Origin: Cyrtodaria siliqua
Lineage: Eukaryota; Mollusca; Bivalvia; Adapedonta; Hiatellidae
NCBI GenBank assembly: GCA_037043455.1
Contig: JAWPHD010003255.1
Location: forward strand, 159,987 to 223,986
DNA length: 64,000 nt
Reading direction: 5' to 3'
Position 1 is the first letter of the stretch; every line of letters starts with the position of its first letter. The translations under genes and the position numbers were made by a program. The notes under the pieces were generated by a model. That model saw only the letters and a program-made list of their open reading frames with translations, searched no databases and was not told the DNA's origin. Below, in pieces: positions 33,798-46,889 of the stretch.

Positions 33798-36255
33798 TTA
33801 TGCTTTTATTAGAATCATTTTAACATTTTCAACTGATGCTATATTAATGTTATTCAAAACCTTTAGTCAAGTTTAACAACAACACAAATCAATATTGCTA
33901 TACAGATATGTACTATACTAACTCATGAAAAACAGATTTCTTTAGTATTTATAAGAAGTTATACTTCTACTGAAATCATTTTAACATTTGTTAAAAAATG
34001 CCAGATGAAATGTTCTCTGAATTATTTGTTCTGTCTTGCAACAATGGAAATACATATTTCCTTGACTGAACTTACAATAATGTTTTTATAGCAAAACTGC
34101 AATTTGTGTAGATTATTTGGCAGCAATTCATTAGATCTGTAAGACCCGAGTCACAGGTTTGCGGAATACTGCAGTCTGACATCACGTACATTGTTACTAT
34201 AATTGGAGCCATGTCTTTTTAATTGATAGAATATGAATGTTATTCAAAACATTTATTCAAATCTAGCAATAACACACATCAATATTGCTAGACAGAACTT
34301 ACAACATAACTGAAGAAAATGCAGCATTTTTTAAAATTTATAAGAAGCTATACTGATATTAGAATCATTTTAACATTGTCAATTGATGCAGTATGAATGC
34401 AATTCAACATATTTAAGTCTATCAACAACACAAATAAATATTACTAGACACTAAACAGTATTTGTTTGAATTGATAAAATTATGCTATTATTAGAATTAT
34501 TTTAACATTGTCAATTGTTGCGATATGAATCACAATTGCAATTTAACATCTCGATTCAAGGCTAACAACATCACAAATAAATATTACTTGACAGAATTGA
34601 CAATATTGACTTACGAAAACAGCATTTTGTTTTCATTTTATATAAAAATTAATGCCATTATTGGAATCATTTTAACATGTGTCAATAAATGATATATGAG
34701 TGTAGTCTAAATTGTTTGTTCTAGTCTTGCAACAATGGAAATACATATATCCTACACAGAACTTACAATAAGGTCTTATATACAAAACTGCAATCTGTGT
34801 AGATTGTTTGGCAACAATTCACTAGATCTGTAAGACCTAAGTCACAGGTTTGCATAATACTGCAGTCTGACATCACGTGAATTGTTACTATAATTGGAGC
34901 CATGTCTATTTAATTGATAGAATATGAATGTTATTCAAAACGTTTATTCAAATCTAGCAACAACACACATAAATATTGCTAGACAGAACTTACAACATAA
35001 CAGAAGAAAATGCAGCATTTTTTACAATTTATAAGAAGATATACTGATATTAGAATTATTTTAACATTGTCAATTGATGCAGTATGAATGCAATTCAACA
35101 TATTTAAGTGTATCAACAACACAAATAAATATTACTAGACACTAAACAGTATTTGTTTGAAATGATAAAATTATACTATTATTAGAATTATTTTAACATT
35201 GTCAATTGTTGCGATATGAATCGCAATTGAAATTTCACATCTCGATTCAAGGCTAACAACACAAATAAATATTACTTGACAGAACCTACAAAACAGCATT
35301 TTGTTTTCATTTTATATAAAAATTAATGTCATTATTGGAATCATTTTAACAATAAGTGATATATGAGTGTAGTCTAAATTATTTGTTCTAGTCTTGCAAC
35401 AATGGAAATACATATTTCCTTAGACTGAACTTACAATAAGGTCTTATGTACAAAACTGCAATTTGTGTAGATTGTTTAGTAACAATTCACTAGAACTGTA
35501 CGACCCGAGTCACAGGTTTGCAGAATACTGCAGCGTCTGACATCGCATGAATTATTACCATATAATTTGTCCATTTTTTTATTTGATAACATTTGAATTT
35601 TATTCAAAACCTTTATTCAAATATAGCAACAACACATATAAATATTGCTAGACAGAATGTACTACATTATAAAGAAAATATAGCTTTTTTTCAATTGATA
35701 ATAAGTTTGCTATTATTAGCATCATTTTAATATTGTCATTCGTTGCATGCAATCAGAATGCAATTCAACATATTTAAGTCTAGCAACAACACAAATAAAT
35801 ATTACTAGAAATAAGTATTACTAGACATAAAACATCATTTGTTTGTAGTTATAAGAAGTTATGCTATTATTAGAATTATTTTAACACTGTCAACTGTTGC
35901 AATATGAATGCAATTCGACATCTCTAGTCAAGCCTAGCAACAACACAAATAAATATTACTGGACAGCATTTACAATATTGACTGAAGAAAACTGCTTTTT
36001 TTTCAATATTAACATGTGTCAATTAATGCTATATGAATGTTGTCTAAATTGTTTGTTCTAGTCTTGCAACAACGGAAATATACAATTCCAGGATTGAACT
36101 TACAATAACATCATTATAGCAAAATAGCAGCAATTTCTGTAAATTATTTGGTAATAACTCAGTAGCTCTGTCAGATCCGAGTCACAGGCTCGCGGAATAC
36201 TGCAGCATCTGACATGGCATGAATTATTACCTATAATCTGATTCATTGTTTATAA

Positions 36256-36566
36256 CTAGAAGTGAGTCCATAGGACATGAATGCCCCTGATAGTGATTCA
36301 CATATTAATAAGAAATTACCATTGCGAAATTGTTATCGTGATTTTTTTACTATTCCAAGGGGCATAACTCTGGAATTACTGAGGCGATGGGGCTGATTAT
36401 AAAACCCGGCTGAGACATGGTGCCCATAGACAATTTGACAAGGTTTAGAGAAAATTGGATAACAATTATCCAAGTTATAGTCTGGACCCCTTTTTCAACA
36501 CAAATGCTCGGACAGGGGAAACACTATATGCCCTTCCACCATTCTTCGAATGGCAGGGGCATAAAA
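36256..36566 (+). mobile_element. Capped family 4 element, copy 3
   Basis: As copy 2, same flanks, with GAGTCCATAGGACATGAATG at the cap; the first G weakens the cap hairpin by one pair. One per 2.77-kb higher-order unit. Confidence 0.8.
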
Positions 36567-39025
36567 AGTTATGCTTTTATTAGAATCATTTTAACATTTT
36601 CAATTGATGCAATATTAATGTTATTCAAAACCTTTAGTCAAGTCTAACAACAACACAAATCAATATTGCTAAACAGATATGTACTATACCAACTCATGAA
36701 AAACAGATTTCTTCTTGTATTTATAAGAAGTTATACTTCTACAGAAATCATTTTAACATTTGTTAAAAAATGCCAGATGAAATGTTCTCTGAATTATTTG
36801 TTCTGTCTTGCAACAATGGAAATACATATTTCCTAGACTGAACTTACAATAATGTTTTTATAGCAAAACAGCAATTTGTGTAGATTATTTGGCAGCAATT
36901 CACTAGATCTATAAGACCCGAGTCACAGGTTTGTGGAATACTGCAGTCTGACATCACGTACATTGTTACTATAATTGGAGCCATGTCTTTTTAATTGATA
37001 GAATATGAATGTTATTCAAAACCTTTATTCAAATCTAGCAATAACACACATGAATATTGCTAGACAGAACTTACAACATAACTGAAGAAAATGCAGCATT
37101 TTTTAAAATTTATAAGAAGCTATACTGATATTAGAATCATTTTAACATTGTCAATTGATGCAGTATGAATGCAATTCAACATATTTAAGTGTATCAACAA
37201 CACAAATAAATATTACTAGACACTAAACAGTATTTGTTTGAATTGATAAAATTATGCTATTATTAGAATTATTTTAACATTGTCAATTGTTGCGATATGA
37301 ATCACAATTGCAATTTAACATCTCGATTCAAGGCTAACAACATCACAAATAAATATTACTTGACAGAATTTACAATATTGACTTACGAAAACAGCATTTT
37401 GTTTTCATTTTATATAAAAATTAATGCCATTATTGGAATCATTTTAACATGTGTCAATAAATGATATATGAGTGTAGTCTAAATTGTTTGTTCTAGTCTT
37501 GCAACAATGGAAATACATATTTCCTAGACTGAACTTACAATAAGGTCTTATATACAAAACTGCAATCTGTGTAGATTGTTTGACAACAATTCACTAGATC
37601 TGTAAGACCTAAGTCACAGGTTTGCATAATACTGCAGTCTGACATCACGTGAATTGTTACTATAATTGGAGCCATGTCTATTAAATTGATAGAATATGAA
37701 TGTTATTCAAAACGTTTATTCAAATCTAGCAACAACACACATAAATATTGCTAGACAGAACTTACAACATAACAGAAGAAAATGCAGCATTTTTTACAAT
37801 TTATAAGAAGATATGCTGATATTAGAATTATTTTAACATTGTCAATTGATGCAGTATGCATGCAATTCAACATATTTAAGTGTATCAACAACACAAATAA
37901 ATATTACTAGACACTAAACAGTATTTGTTTGAATTGATAAAATTATGCTATTATTAGAATTATTTTAACATTGTCAATTGTTGCGATATGAATCGCAATT
38001 GAAATTTCACATCTCGATTCAAGGCTAACAACAACACAAATAAATATTACTTGACAGAACCTACAAAACAGCATTTTGTTTTCATTTTATATAAAAATTA
38101 ATGTCATTATTGGAATCATTTTAACATGTGTCACCAATAAGTGATATATGAGTGTAGTCTAAATTATTTGTTCTAGTCTTGCAACAATGGAAATACATAT
38201 TTCCTTAGACTGAACTTACAATAAGGTCTTATGTACAAAACTGCAATTTGTGTAGATTGTTTAGTAACAATTCACTAGATCTGTAAGACCCGAGTCACAG
38301 GTTTGCAGAATACTGCAGCGTCTGACATCGCATTAATTATTACCATATAATTTGTCCAAGTTTTTATTTGATAACATATGAATGTTATTCAAAACCTTTA
38401 TTCAAATATAGCAACAACACATATAAATATTGCTAGACAGAATGTACAACATTATAAAGAAAATATAGCTTTTTTTCAATTGATAATAAGTTTGCTATTA
38501 TTAGCATCATTTTAATATTGTCATTCGTTGCATGCAATAAGAATGCAATTCAACATATTTAAGTCTAGCAACAACACAAATAAATATTACTAGAAATAAG
38601 TATTACTAGACATAAAACATCATTTGTTTGTAGTTATAAGAAGTTATGCTATTATTAGAATTATTTTAACACTGTCAACTGTTGCAATATGAATGCAATT
38701 CGACATCTCTAGTCAAGCCTAGCAACAACACAAATAAATATTACTGGACAGCATTTACAATATTGACTGAAGAAAACTGCTTTTTTTTCAATATTAACAT
38801 GTGTCAATTAATGCTATATGAATGTTGTCTAAATTGTTTGTTCTAGTCTTGCAACAACGGAAATATACAATTCCAGGATTGAACTTACAATAACATCATT
38901 ATAGCAAAATAGCAGCAATTTCTGTAACTTATTTGGTAATAACTCAGTAGCTCTGTCAGATCCGAATCACAGGTTCGCGGAATACTGCAGCATCTGACAT
39001 GGCATGAATTATTACCTATAATCTG

Positions 39026-39336
39026 ATAGAAGTGAGTCCATAGGACATGGATGCCCCTGATAGTGCTTCACATATTAATAAGAAATTGCCATTGTGAAAT
39101 TGTTATCGTGATTTTTTTACTATTCCAAGGGGCATAACTCTGGAATTACTGAGGCGATGGGGCTGATTATAAAACCTGGCTGAGACATGGTGCCCATAGA
39201 CAATTTGACAAGGTTTGGAGAAAATTGGATAACAATTACCCAAGTTATAGTCTGGACACCTTTTTCAACACAAACGCTCGGACAGGGAAAACACTATATG
39301 CCCTTCCACCATTCTTCGAATGGCAGGGGCATAAAA
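39026..39336 (+). mobile_element. Capped family 4 element, copy 4
   Basis: Same element, but the left flank has lost about 17 bp (TCTGATAGAAG in place of TCTGATTCATTGTTTATAACTAGAAG). 2,770 bp from copy 3. Confidence 0.8.
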
Positions 39337-41119
39337 AGTTATGCTTTTATTAGAATCATTTTAACATTTTCAATTGATGCAATATTAATGTTACTCAAAA
39401 CCTTTAGTCAAGTCTAACAACAACACAAATCAATATTGCTAGACAGATATGTACTATACTAACTCATGAAAAACAGATTTCTTCTTGTATTTATAAGAAG
39501 TTATACTTCTACTGAAATCATTTTAACATTTGTTAAAAAATGCCAGATGAAATGTTCTCTGAATTATTTGTTCTGTCTTGCAACAATGGAAATACATATT
39601 TCCTAGACTGAACTTACAATAAGGTCTTATGTACAAAACTGCAATTTGAGTAGATTGTTTGGCAACAATTCATTAGATCTGTAAGACCTAAGTCACAGGT
39701 TTGCGGAATACTGCAGTCTGACATCACGTGAATTGTTACTATAATTGGAGCCATGTCTTTTTAATTGATAGAATATGAATGTTATTCAAAACCTTTATTC
39801 AAATCTAGCAACAACACACATGGATATTGCTAGACAGAACTTACAACATAACTGAAGAAAATGCACATTTTTTACAATTTATAAGAAGATATGCTGATAT
39901 TAGAATTATTTTAACATTGTCAATTGATGCAGTATGAATGCAATTCAACATATTTAAGTGTATCAACAACACAAATAAATATTACTAGACACTAAACAGT
40001 ATTTGTTTGAATTGATAAAATTATACTATTATTAGAATTATTTTAACATTGTCAATTGTTGCGATATGAATCGCAATTGCAATTTCACATCTCGATTCAA
40101 GGCTAACAACAACACAAATAAATATTACTTGACAGAACCTACAAAACAGCATTTTGTTTTCATTTTATATAAAAATTAATGTCATTATTGGAATCATTTT
40201 AACATGTGTCACCAATAAGTGATATATGAGTGTAGTCTAAATTATTTGTTCTAGTCTTGCAACAATGGAAATACATATTTCCTTAGACTGAACTTACAAT
40301 AAGGTCTTATGTACAAAACTGCAATTTGTGTAGATTGTTTAGTAACAATTCACTAGATCTGTAAGACCTGAGTCACAGGTTTGCAGAATACTGCAGCGTC
40401 TGACATCGCATGAATTATTACCATATAATTTGTCCATTTTTTTATTTGATAACATATGAATGTTATTCAAAACCTTTATTCAAATATAGCAACAACACAT
40501 ATAAATATTGCTAGACAGAATGTACAACATTATAAAGAAAATTTAGTTTTTTTTCAATTGATAATAAGTTTGCTATTATTAGCATCATTTTAATATTTTC
40601 ATTCGTTGCATGCAATAAGAATGCAATTCAACATATTTAAGTCTAGCAACAACACAAATAAATATTACTAGAAATAACTATTACTAGACATAAAACATCA
40701 TTTGTTTGTAGTTATAAGAAGTTATGCTATTATTGGAATTATTTTAACACTGTCAACTGTTGCAATATGAATGCAAGTCGACATCTCTAGTCAAGCCTAG
40801 CAACAACACAAATAAATATTACTGGACAGCATTTACAATATTGACTGAAGAAAACTGCTTTTTTTTTCAATATTAACATGTGTCAATTAATGCTATATGA
40901 ATGTTGTCTAAATTGTTTGTTCTAGTCTTGCAACAATGAAAATATACAATTCCAGGATTGAACTTACAATAACATCATTATAGCAAAATAGCAGCAATTT
41001 CTGTAACTTATTTGGTAATAATTCAGTAGCTCTGTTAGATCCGAGTCACAGGTTCGCGGAATACTGCAGCATCTAACATGGCATGAATTATTACCTATAA
41101 TCTGATTCATTGTTTATAA

Positions 41120-41431
41120 CTAGAAGTGAGTCCATAGGACATGGATGCCCCTGATAGTGCTTCACATATTAATAAGAAATTACCTTTCTGAAATTGTTTT
41201 CGTGATTTTTTTACTATTCCAAGGGGCATAACTCCGGAATTACTGAGGCGATGGGGCTGATTATAAAACCCGGCTGAGACATGGTGCCCATAGACAATTT
41301 GACAAGGTTTAGAGAAAATTGGATAACAATTACCCAAGTTATAGTCTGGACACCTTTTTCAACACAAACGCTCGGACAGGGAAAACACTATATGCCCTTC
41401 CACCATTCTTCGAATGGCAGGGGCATAAAAA
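41120..41431 (+). mobile_element. Capped family 4 element, copy 5
   Basis: Full element with intact flanks, about 2,094 bp from copy 4, matching a higher-order unit that lost one module. Confidence 0.8.
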
Positions 41432-42679
41432 GTTATGCTTTTATTAGAATCATTTTAACATTTTCAATTGATGCACTATTAATGTTATTCAAAACCTTTA
41501 GTCAAGTCTAACAACAACACAAATCAATATTGCTAGACAGATATGTACTATACTAACTCATGAAAAACAGATTTCTTCTTGTATTTATAAGAAGTTATAC
41601 TTCTACTGAAATCATTTTAACATTTGTTAAAAAATGCCAGATGAAATGTTCTCTGAAGTATTTGTTCTGTCTTGCAACAATGGAAATACATATTTCCTAG
41701 ACTGAACTTACAATAATGTTTTTATAGCAAAACAGCAATTTGTATAGACTGTTTGGCAACAATTCACTAGATCTGTAAGACCCAAGTCACAGGTTTGCGG
41801 AATACTGCAGTCTGACATCACGTGAATTGTTACTATAATTGGAGCAATGTCTTTTTAATTGATAGAATATGAATGTTATTCAAAACCTTTATTCAAATCT
41901 AGCAACAACATATATGAATATTGCTAGACAGAACTTACAACATAACTGAAGAAAATGCAGCATTTTTTACAAATTATAAGAAAATATGCTGATATTAGAA
42001 TCATTTTAACATTGTCAATTGATGCAGTATGAATGCAATTCAACATATTTAAGTCTATCAACAACACAAATAAATATTACTAGACACTAAACAGTATTTC
42101 TTTGAATTAATCAAAAATTAAGCTATTATTACAATTATTTTAACATTGTCAATTGTTGCGATATGAATCGCAATTGCAATTTAACATCTCGATTCAAGGC
42201 TAACAACAACACAAATAAATATTACTTGACAGAATTTACAATATTGACCTACGAAAACAGCATTTTGTTTTCATTTTATATAAATATTAATGCCATTATT
42301 GGAATCATTTTAACATGTGTCAATAAATGTTATATATGAGTGTAGTATAAATTATTTGTTCTAGTCTTGCAACAATGGTAATACATATTTTCTAGACTGA
42401 ACTTACAATAAGGTCTTATGAACAAAACTGCAATTTGTGTCGATTGTTTAGTAACAATTCACTAGATCTATAAGACCTGAGTCACAGGTTTGCCTAATAC
42501 TGCAACGTCTGACATCGCGTGAATTATTACCATATATATATAATTTGTCCATTTTTTGATTTGATTGAATATGAATGTTATTCAAAACCTTTATTCAAAT
42601 ATAGCAACAACACATATAAATATTGCTAGACAGAATGTACAATATTATAAAGAAAACATAGCTTCTTTTTTTTTCAATT

Positions 42680-42835
42680 TATAAGAAGTTTGCTATTATT
42701 AGCATCATTTTAATAATGTATAAGAAGCTTGCTATTATTAGCATCATTTTAATAATTTATAAGAAGCTCGCTATTATTAGCATCATTTTAATAATTTATA
42801 AGAAGCTTGCTATTATTAGCATGATTTAAATATTG
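42680..42835 (+). repeat. Local 39-bp tandem expansion, four copies
   Basis: TAAGAAG followed by TTGCTATTATTAGCATCATT repeats with starts at about 42,682, 42,721, 42,760 and 42,799. Other modules carry this unit once (e.g. 38,480-38,520), so it is a local slippage or unequal-exchange event. Confidence 0.9.
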
Positions 42836-43340
42836 TCATTCGCTGCATGCAATAAGAATGCAACTCAACATATTTAAGTCTAGAAACAACACAAATAAAC
42901 ATTACTAGAAATAACTATTACTAGACATAAAACATCATTTGTTTGTAGTTATAAGAAGTTATGCTATTATTGGAATTATTTTAACACTGTCAACTGGTGC
43001 AATATGAATGCAATTCGACATCTATAGTCAAGCCTAGCAACAACACAAATAAATATTACGGGACAGCATTTACAAAAACCGCTTTTTTTTCCATTATTAA
43101 CATGTGTCAATTAATGCTAAACGAATGTTGTCTAAATTTGTTCTAGTCTTGCAACAATGGAAATATACAATTCCAGGACTAACCTTACAATAATATCGTT
43201 ATAGCAAAATAGCAGCAATTTCTGTAAATTATTCGGTAACAACTCAGCAGATCTGTAAGACCCGAGTCACAGGTTCGTGGAATACTGCAGTATCTGACAT
43301 GGCATGAATTATTACCTATAATCTGATTTATTGTTTATAA

Positions 43341-43481
43341 CTAGAAGGTTGACAAGGTTTAGAGAAAATTGGATAACAATTACCCAAGTTATAGTCTGGA
43401 CAACATTTTTGACACAAACGCTCGGACAGGTTTAACACTATATGCCCTTCCACCATTCTTCGAATGGCAGGGGCATAAAAA
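43341..43481 (+). mobile_element. Capped family 4 element, copy 6, internal deletion
   Basis: CTAGAAG joins directly to GTTGACAAGGTTTAGAGAAA, so the 5' hairpin and most of the body are gone. The 3' hairpin and AGGGGCATAAAAAG remain. Confidence 0.75.
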
Positions 43482-45766
43482 GTTATGCTTTTATTAGAAT
43501 CATTTTAGCACTTTCAATTGATGCAATATCAATGTTATTCAAAACCTTTAGTCACGTCTAACAACAACACAAATCAATATTGCTAGACAGATATGTACTT
43601 TACTAACTCATTAAAAACAGATTTCTTTTTGTATTTATAAGAAGTTATACTTATATTGAAATCATTTTAACATCTGTTAAAAAATGCCAGATGAAATGTT
43701 CTCTAAATTATTTGTTCTGTCTAATGCAACAATGGAAATACATATTTCCTAGACTGAACTTACACTAATGTTTTTATAGCAAAACATCAATTTGTGTAGA
43801 TTGTTTGGCAACAATTCACTAGATCTGTAAGACCCGAGTCACAGGTTTGTGGAATACTGCAGTCTGACATCATGTGAATTGTTACTATAATTGCATATGG
43901 AGCCATGTCTTTTTAATTGATAGAATATGAATGTTATTCAAAACCTTTATTCAAATCTAGCAACAACACACATGAATATTGCTAGACAGAACTTACAATA
44001 TAACTGAAGAAAATGCAGTGTTTTTTACAATTGATAAGCAGATATGTTGACATTAGAATCATTTTAACATTGCCAATTGATGCAGTATGAATGCAATTCA
44101 ACATATTTGTCTATCAACAACACAAATAAATATTACTAGACACTAAACAGTATTTGTTTGGATTTATAAAAAATTATACTATTATTAGAATTATTTTAAC
44201 ATTGTCAATTGTTGCGATATGAATCGCAATTGCAGTTCAACATCTTATTCAAATCTCGCAACAACATCAATAAATATTACTCAACAGAATTTACAATACT
44301 GACTTACGAAAACTGCATTTTTTTTCATTTTACATATTTAAATATTTTATATATATAAAATAGAAATGCATTTATTGGAATCATTTTAACATGTGTCCAT
44401 AGGAATAAATCTGGGCTAAATCTCAGCGATGTCTTATATTGTGTAAACCACTCAAGACGATGTCCGACATTATATACCTATACTTTTGTATAGGGACGGT
44501 GTAAGAAACTGTTTGTCCAAAATCATAATGACCGTTTCAATTTATTTAGAACATATTATCATCGAGACTGAGCCCTATAAATGTTATATTAAATGTAATT
44601 CACATTGTTCAAGTGTTGCAACAATGGAAATACACATTTCTTAGACTGCACTTACAATATGTCTTAATGAAACAAATGCAATTTTTGTAGATCGTTTGGT
44701 AAATAATTCACTAGATCTGTAAGACCTGAGTCACAGGTATGCGGAACACTGCAGCGTCTGACATTGCATGAATTATTACCTATAATTTGAGCCATTTTTT
44801 TTAATTTATAAAAAGTCATGCTGTTATTAAAATCATTTCAACAGTTTGAATTCATGCAATATGAATGTTATTCAAAATCTTTATTCAAGTCTAGCAACAA
44901 TACAAATACATATTACTAGACAGAATTTACAACAGAGAGTTAAGAAAACAGTATTTGTTAATTCATAAGAAGTTATGCTGCTATTGGAATCATTTTAACA
45001 TTTTCAACTGATTTAATATGAATATATAATTTAACATCTTTATTTAAGTCTAGTAGCTATACAAACACATATTACTAGACAGAATTTACAACAGAGAGTT
45101 AAGAAAACAGTATTTGTTAATTCGTAAGTTATGCTGCTATTGGAATCATTTTAACATTGTCAACTGATTTAATTCGAAGGTAATTCAACATCTTAATTCT
45201 AGTGTAGCAATAACAAAATCAATATGGCTACTCCTCCTGAACATCTCAACAGTTTTTGATGTAGTAGGAAATATCAGTATGAAGTCTAGTTATTATTTGG
45301 TCATGCTGTTCCAGTCCATTAACTTTTGGCAGAATTATGGCCTTTTTTCAGCTGACAGCTTACAGAGTTGGCATTCATGTTGACAGACATATTTCTAGTT
45401 TAATTTATAATACATGTTATTCTTGATATTTATTTAAGTCTAGCAATGACTTCAGTGGCCTAGATAGCATTTGCAACAGTTACTGTAATGGTATTTCATG
45501 AGCGCTCGACTTTCAAGGCTAGTCTATTTATTGAAAAAATAAGTTGAGAAAGGGGCATAATTCTGTAACGTTCATGACAGAGTTATGAAACTTGTCTGTA
45601 CGAAATGAAAATGAATACATGTGTAAAGTTTCACTGAGTTCCTTTCTGCGTTTTCTGAGATGTGAGCTTAACGTGAAAGGTAAACAGATGTGGACACTGA
45701 AGCGAGTAGAATAAAAAATGTGTGTATCTGAAACACGTCTGGAAAATTATTTCAGTAACTGACTAT

Positions 45767-45895
45767 ATTGAACTGAATGAAGTATGTGGATATGCTACTT
45801 ATCTGGAGCACTGATGAAAAGTGTTGGGTAACTGACTATATTGAACTGAGTAAAGTATGTGGATATGCTGCTTATCTGGAGCACTGATGACAAGT
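45767..45895 (+). repeat. ~62-bp tandem duplication
   Basis: AACTGACTATATTGAACTGA followed by GTATGTGGATATGCT and CTTATCTGGAGCACTGATGA occurs twice in succession with few differences. Confidence 0.85.
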
Positions 45896-46032
45896 GTATT
45901 GCTAAACAAAATGTACAATGAATTTACAATATTGACCTAGAAAATAACAAGGTATGATGCTAAGGAATCATTTTAACAGTCAATGGATGCAGTATGAATA
46001 TGCTATTAAAATCTATATTTTATAGTCAAAAG

Positions 46033-46197
46033 AACAAAAGCATGACCCCAAATGGGGCCTGTATCAATCCACTGGTTTAAGGCTGTATAGTGTCCAAAAG
46101 GTTCTAATGATAAACATTTGACACATTTGATGGAAAACATAAGCTCGTCTGGCTGAATCGCCTGGCCTTCGACCATAAGAGATTGAGCTAATAAATA
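46033..46197 (+). mobile_element. Capped family 5 element, minimal form (~165 bp)
   Basis: AACAAAAG, hairpin CCCC-AAAT-GGGG (46,046-46,057), CCTG, then TCAATC at 46,064-46,069. The 3' end is GATTGA at 46,181-46,186 followed by GCTAATAAA. The IR word is only six bases, so this family depends on the shared layout for support. Confidence 0.45.
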
Positions 46198-46889
46198 TTG
46201 CAGTCAAAATCAATGTGATTAAAACACTAAAAGTGCATATCATAGTTTATTTAAAAGATTAATCAGTTCTAACAACATATAAATAAAGACCTCGCAATAT
46301 CTCTTAAAGGGGTCCATCAGGATTTGGGGGCTAATTATCAATAGTTGTCACGTGGAGCATCTCTGCAATATCTACCCCTGATGCTCACATTGCAACAAAC
46401 TGTACTGCAACTTAGTTTAAAAAACTAACCCTGGGGCATAACCAAAGTTAGGAAATACCTTATTTGTTTAGTATAACTTCTTTCGGCTTGTTTATGTTGT
46501 TTTTATCAATTTAATATAGAAATAATGCATCTGAACAATCCTAAAAAACTACCAGTCCTGATGTTATTTCTTTAAGTTACATGATATTGATACATCAACA
46601 TTTTTAATCATAAAGGGTTTAATTTTCACGTTGGCTAAGAGTTTATATCGGCTATATAACATGAGCATGCAGTGTGAGCAGCATCGTTAGGGACTTGCAC
46701 AATGGTGGAGGGACTATTATATTTAGAGCTACACAAACACTCTGAGAACAAGAAAACTTAGTCCACACAAGGTCTGCAGAGGAATCATCTAATTTGGATT
46801 TACCAGGAAGTACAAAGTATTAGAGGTTCCTGGTGCTACCCTTAAACAATGAATATTAAAATTTACCAATATTAAAAAATAACATATAA

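Larger units (their letters stand above)
32005..44735 (-). other. Exon-like 'module X' segments in field III (about 19 copies)
   Basis: Each ~690-bp module carries the same segment as in field II. On the minus strand this is an acceptor-like TCTTACAG (or variant), ~62-65 bases ending ...CATTATT or ...GATGTTATT, then GTAAGTTCAG. Two variants differ by one whole codon (AATTGCTGT versus AATTGCTGCTAT) and the same frame stays open in both. Some copies have TAAG replaced by TATGAAC-type changes near the donor. This may reflect coding history or be a coincidence of satellite conservation. Confidence 0.35.
31820..45240. repeat. Satellite field III: ~690-bp modules in a ~2.77-kb higher-order repeat
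   Basis: The marker GAGTCACAGG (or one-base variants) recurs at about 32,092, 32,823, 33,410, 34,150, 34,841, 35,509, 36,181, 36,922, 37,613, 38,294, 38,966, 39,692, 40,372, 41,045, 41,786, 42,481, 43,266, 43,839 and 44,731. In the centre the spacings cycle 740/691/668-681/672, a four-module unit of ~2,770-2,785 bp (33,410-36,181 and 36,181-38,966); the next cycle is missing one module. Each module holds several ~150-bp sub-units (GAATCATTTTAACATTGTCA, AACAACACAAATAAATATT). Edges are more diverged than the centre. No gene seen. Confidence 0.9.

Noticed and set aside
32144..41511. Repeated 76-codon frames on both strands
   Set aside because: They lie on the co-amplified family 4 element; both strands are open at the same place and no domain is recognisable.
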